DNA from: DATFGK01 sp046712825
GTDB taxonomy: Bacteria; Actinomycetota; AC-67
Assembly (NCBI GenBank): GCA_046712825.1
Contig: JBKKCR010000006.1
Location: forward strand, 1 to 12,615
Direction: 5' to 3'
Length of the DNA: 12,615 bases
The position numbers and the translations under genes are program-made. The notes under the pieces were generated by a model. It was given only the letters and a program-made list of their open reading frames with translations, did no database searches and was not told the DNA's origin. Of the stretch, positions 11,819 to 12,615 are shown one piece after another (the stretch's first letter is position 1; each line of letters begins with the position of its first letter).

Positions 11819-12615
11819 TTACTCCCCGAGCAGCGTCCGCGCGATGATCAGCTTCTGGATCTCGCTCGTTCCGCCGCCGATCGACGCCAGCTTCGCGTCC
11901 CGCATCGAGCGTTCGACGGGGAACTCCTTGAGGTAGCCGTAGCCGCCGAAGATCTGCACCGCCTCGAGCGCGTTCTGCATCGAAACCTCGGCGACGTGAT
12001 ACTTCGCGATCGAGGCTTCCTGCTGGTGCGGCAGGCCCTCCTGCTTGAGCCAGGCCGCGTGGTAGAGGACCCATCGCGCCGTGTTGATGTTGACGCGCAT
12101 CCGCGCGAGCTTGTCCTGGATCATCTCGAAGGATCCGATCGGCTGGCCGAAAGCCGTGCGCTGCTTCACGTACTCGATGCAGCCCCGGAGCTGCGCCTCC
12201 ATCCCGCCGATCCCCGAGGCGATCATCGTGCACCGCTCCCAGTCGAAGCACTCGAAGCCCACCTTCCACAGCGCCGACCCCTCGGGCCCGAGCATGCTCG
12301 AGTGCGGGACGACCATGTCGCGGAAATAGAGCTCCGACGTCGGCGAGGAACGGTTGCCCATCTTGTCGAGGTGCTTGCCGATCTCGAGCCCCGGCGTGTC
12401 CTTGCGCACGATGAAGCACGACATCCGCTGGCCCGACGCGGCCTCGGGATCGGTCACCGCGACGACGTTGATGATCTCCGCCGTCGGGCCGTTGGTGATG
12501 AACGTCTTCGAGCCGTTGAGCACCCAGTTGTCGCCGTCGCGCACCGCGCGGGTCTTGATCCCGGCCGCGTCCGAGCCGGCTCCCGGCTCCGTGATCGCGA
12601 ACGCGCCGATCCATT
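11819..12615 (-). CDS. Acyl-CoA dehydrogenase, 5' part beyond the window
   Basis: The C-terminal 264 residues of an acyl-CoA dehydrogenase; the frame is open to the right edge. It enters at FAITEPGAGSD, continues with VLNGSKTFITNG and KQRTAFGQPIGSFEMIQDKLA, and ends QIFGGYGYLKEFPVERSMRD then IGGGTSEIQKLIIARTLLGE. As in the tandem pair, the C-terminal Glu position is Gly. A Glu on helix G (WERC, codon 12238-12236) is the likely catalytic base. The visible flavin- and substrate-binding segments look intact. It is a third, more distant paralogue of the pair at 4133-6447. It is followed after 6 nt by the PAS-cyclase gene, whose ribosome-binding site lies inside its last codons. A GTG at 12544 is an internal Val, not the start. 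Confidence 0.95.
   Translation of the reverse strand, partial: WIGAFAITEPGAGSDAAGIKTRAVRDGDNWVLNGSKTFITNGPTAEIINVVAVTDPEAASGQRMSCFIVRKDTPGLEIGKHLDKMGNRSSPTSELYFRDMVVPHSSMLGPEGSALWKVGFECFDWERCTMIASGIGGMEAQLRGCIEYVKQRTAFGQPIGSFEMIQDKLARMRVNINTARWVLYHAAWLKQEGLPHQQEASIAKYHVAEVSMQNALEAVQIFGGYGYLKEFPVERSMRDAKLASIGGGTSEIQKLIIARTLLGE
11820..11836. repeat. 17-nt direct repeat, copy at the acyl-CoA dehydrogenase 3' end
   Basis: Second copy of TACTCCCCGAGCAGCGT (see 10611-10627). The two copies bracket the cyclase gene almost exactly. Read on the minus strand, this copy contains the GGGGAG ribosome-binding site of the cyclase. Confidence 0.85.

Noticed and set aside
12544..12544. GTG as start of the right-edge acyl-CoA dehydrogenase
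   Set aside because: The frame upstream encodes conserved FAITEPGAGSD sequence up to the window edge, so this is an internal Val.
1..12615. CRISPR array, insertion sequence, rRNA, phage or integrase genes
   Set aside because: No regularly spaced repeats, transposase or integrase motifs or terminal inverted repeats were seen; the only exact direct repeat worth listing is the 17-nt pair around the cyclase.

Overview
This window is GC-rich, densely packed DNA that most resembles a chromosome of an Actinomycetota member, perhaps a deep-branching soil lineage; I cannot name a genus. The pointers are an RsiG/AmfC-type protein, an actinobacterial-style VapBC pair, several FadE-like acyl-CoA dehydrogenases, possible leaderless promoters, and hairpins without clear U-tracts. 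Almost all genes read on the minus strand, right to left. Only a two-gene unit (8260-9884) reads on the plus strand.

Right to left. (1) 10258-12615: the C-terminal part of an acyl-CoA dehydrogenase cut by the window edge, a PAS-class III nucleotide cyclase started 6 nt after it, and a VapB/VapC toxin-antitoxin pair. (2) 8260-9884, plus strand: an alpha/beta hydrolase and a stand-alone ParB/Srx-domain protein, whose stop codon shares a CTAG with the VapC stop. (3) 7316-8206: a YgfZ-type folate-binding protein, divergent from the hydrolase and followed by a strong hairpin. (4) 3037-7037: a membrane-anchored protein of unknown function, two tandem acyl-CoA dehydrogenases, a VOC/glyoxalase-fold protein and a monoacylglycerol-lipase-like hydrolase. 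The last four are joined by 1-4 nt overlaps or a 2 nt gap and look like one lipid-degradation operon. (5) 1-2963: an RsiG-like protein with a complete cyclic-di-GMP-binding motif, a single-domain response regulator overlapping an HD-GYP phosphodiesterase by ATGA, a hairpin, and the N-terminal part of a secreted G8-domain beta-helix protein that runs off the left edge.

The most interesting stretch is 1-2963. It places a predicted cyclic-di-GMP-destroying enzyme, split from its receiver domain but translationally coupled to it, next to a predicted cyclic-di-GMP-responsive anti-sigma factor and a large secreted carbohydrate-binding-type protein. My inferred model is: phosphorelay signal, then HD-GYP activity, then lower cyclic-di-GMP, then sigma release from RsiG, then surface or developmental output. 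The individual families are known, but I do not know this linkage as a described system. The cognate sigma factor and histidine kinase are not in the window.
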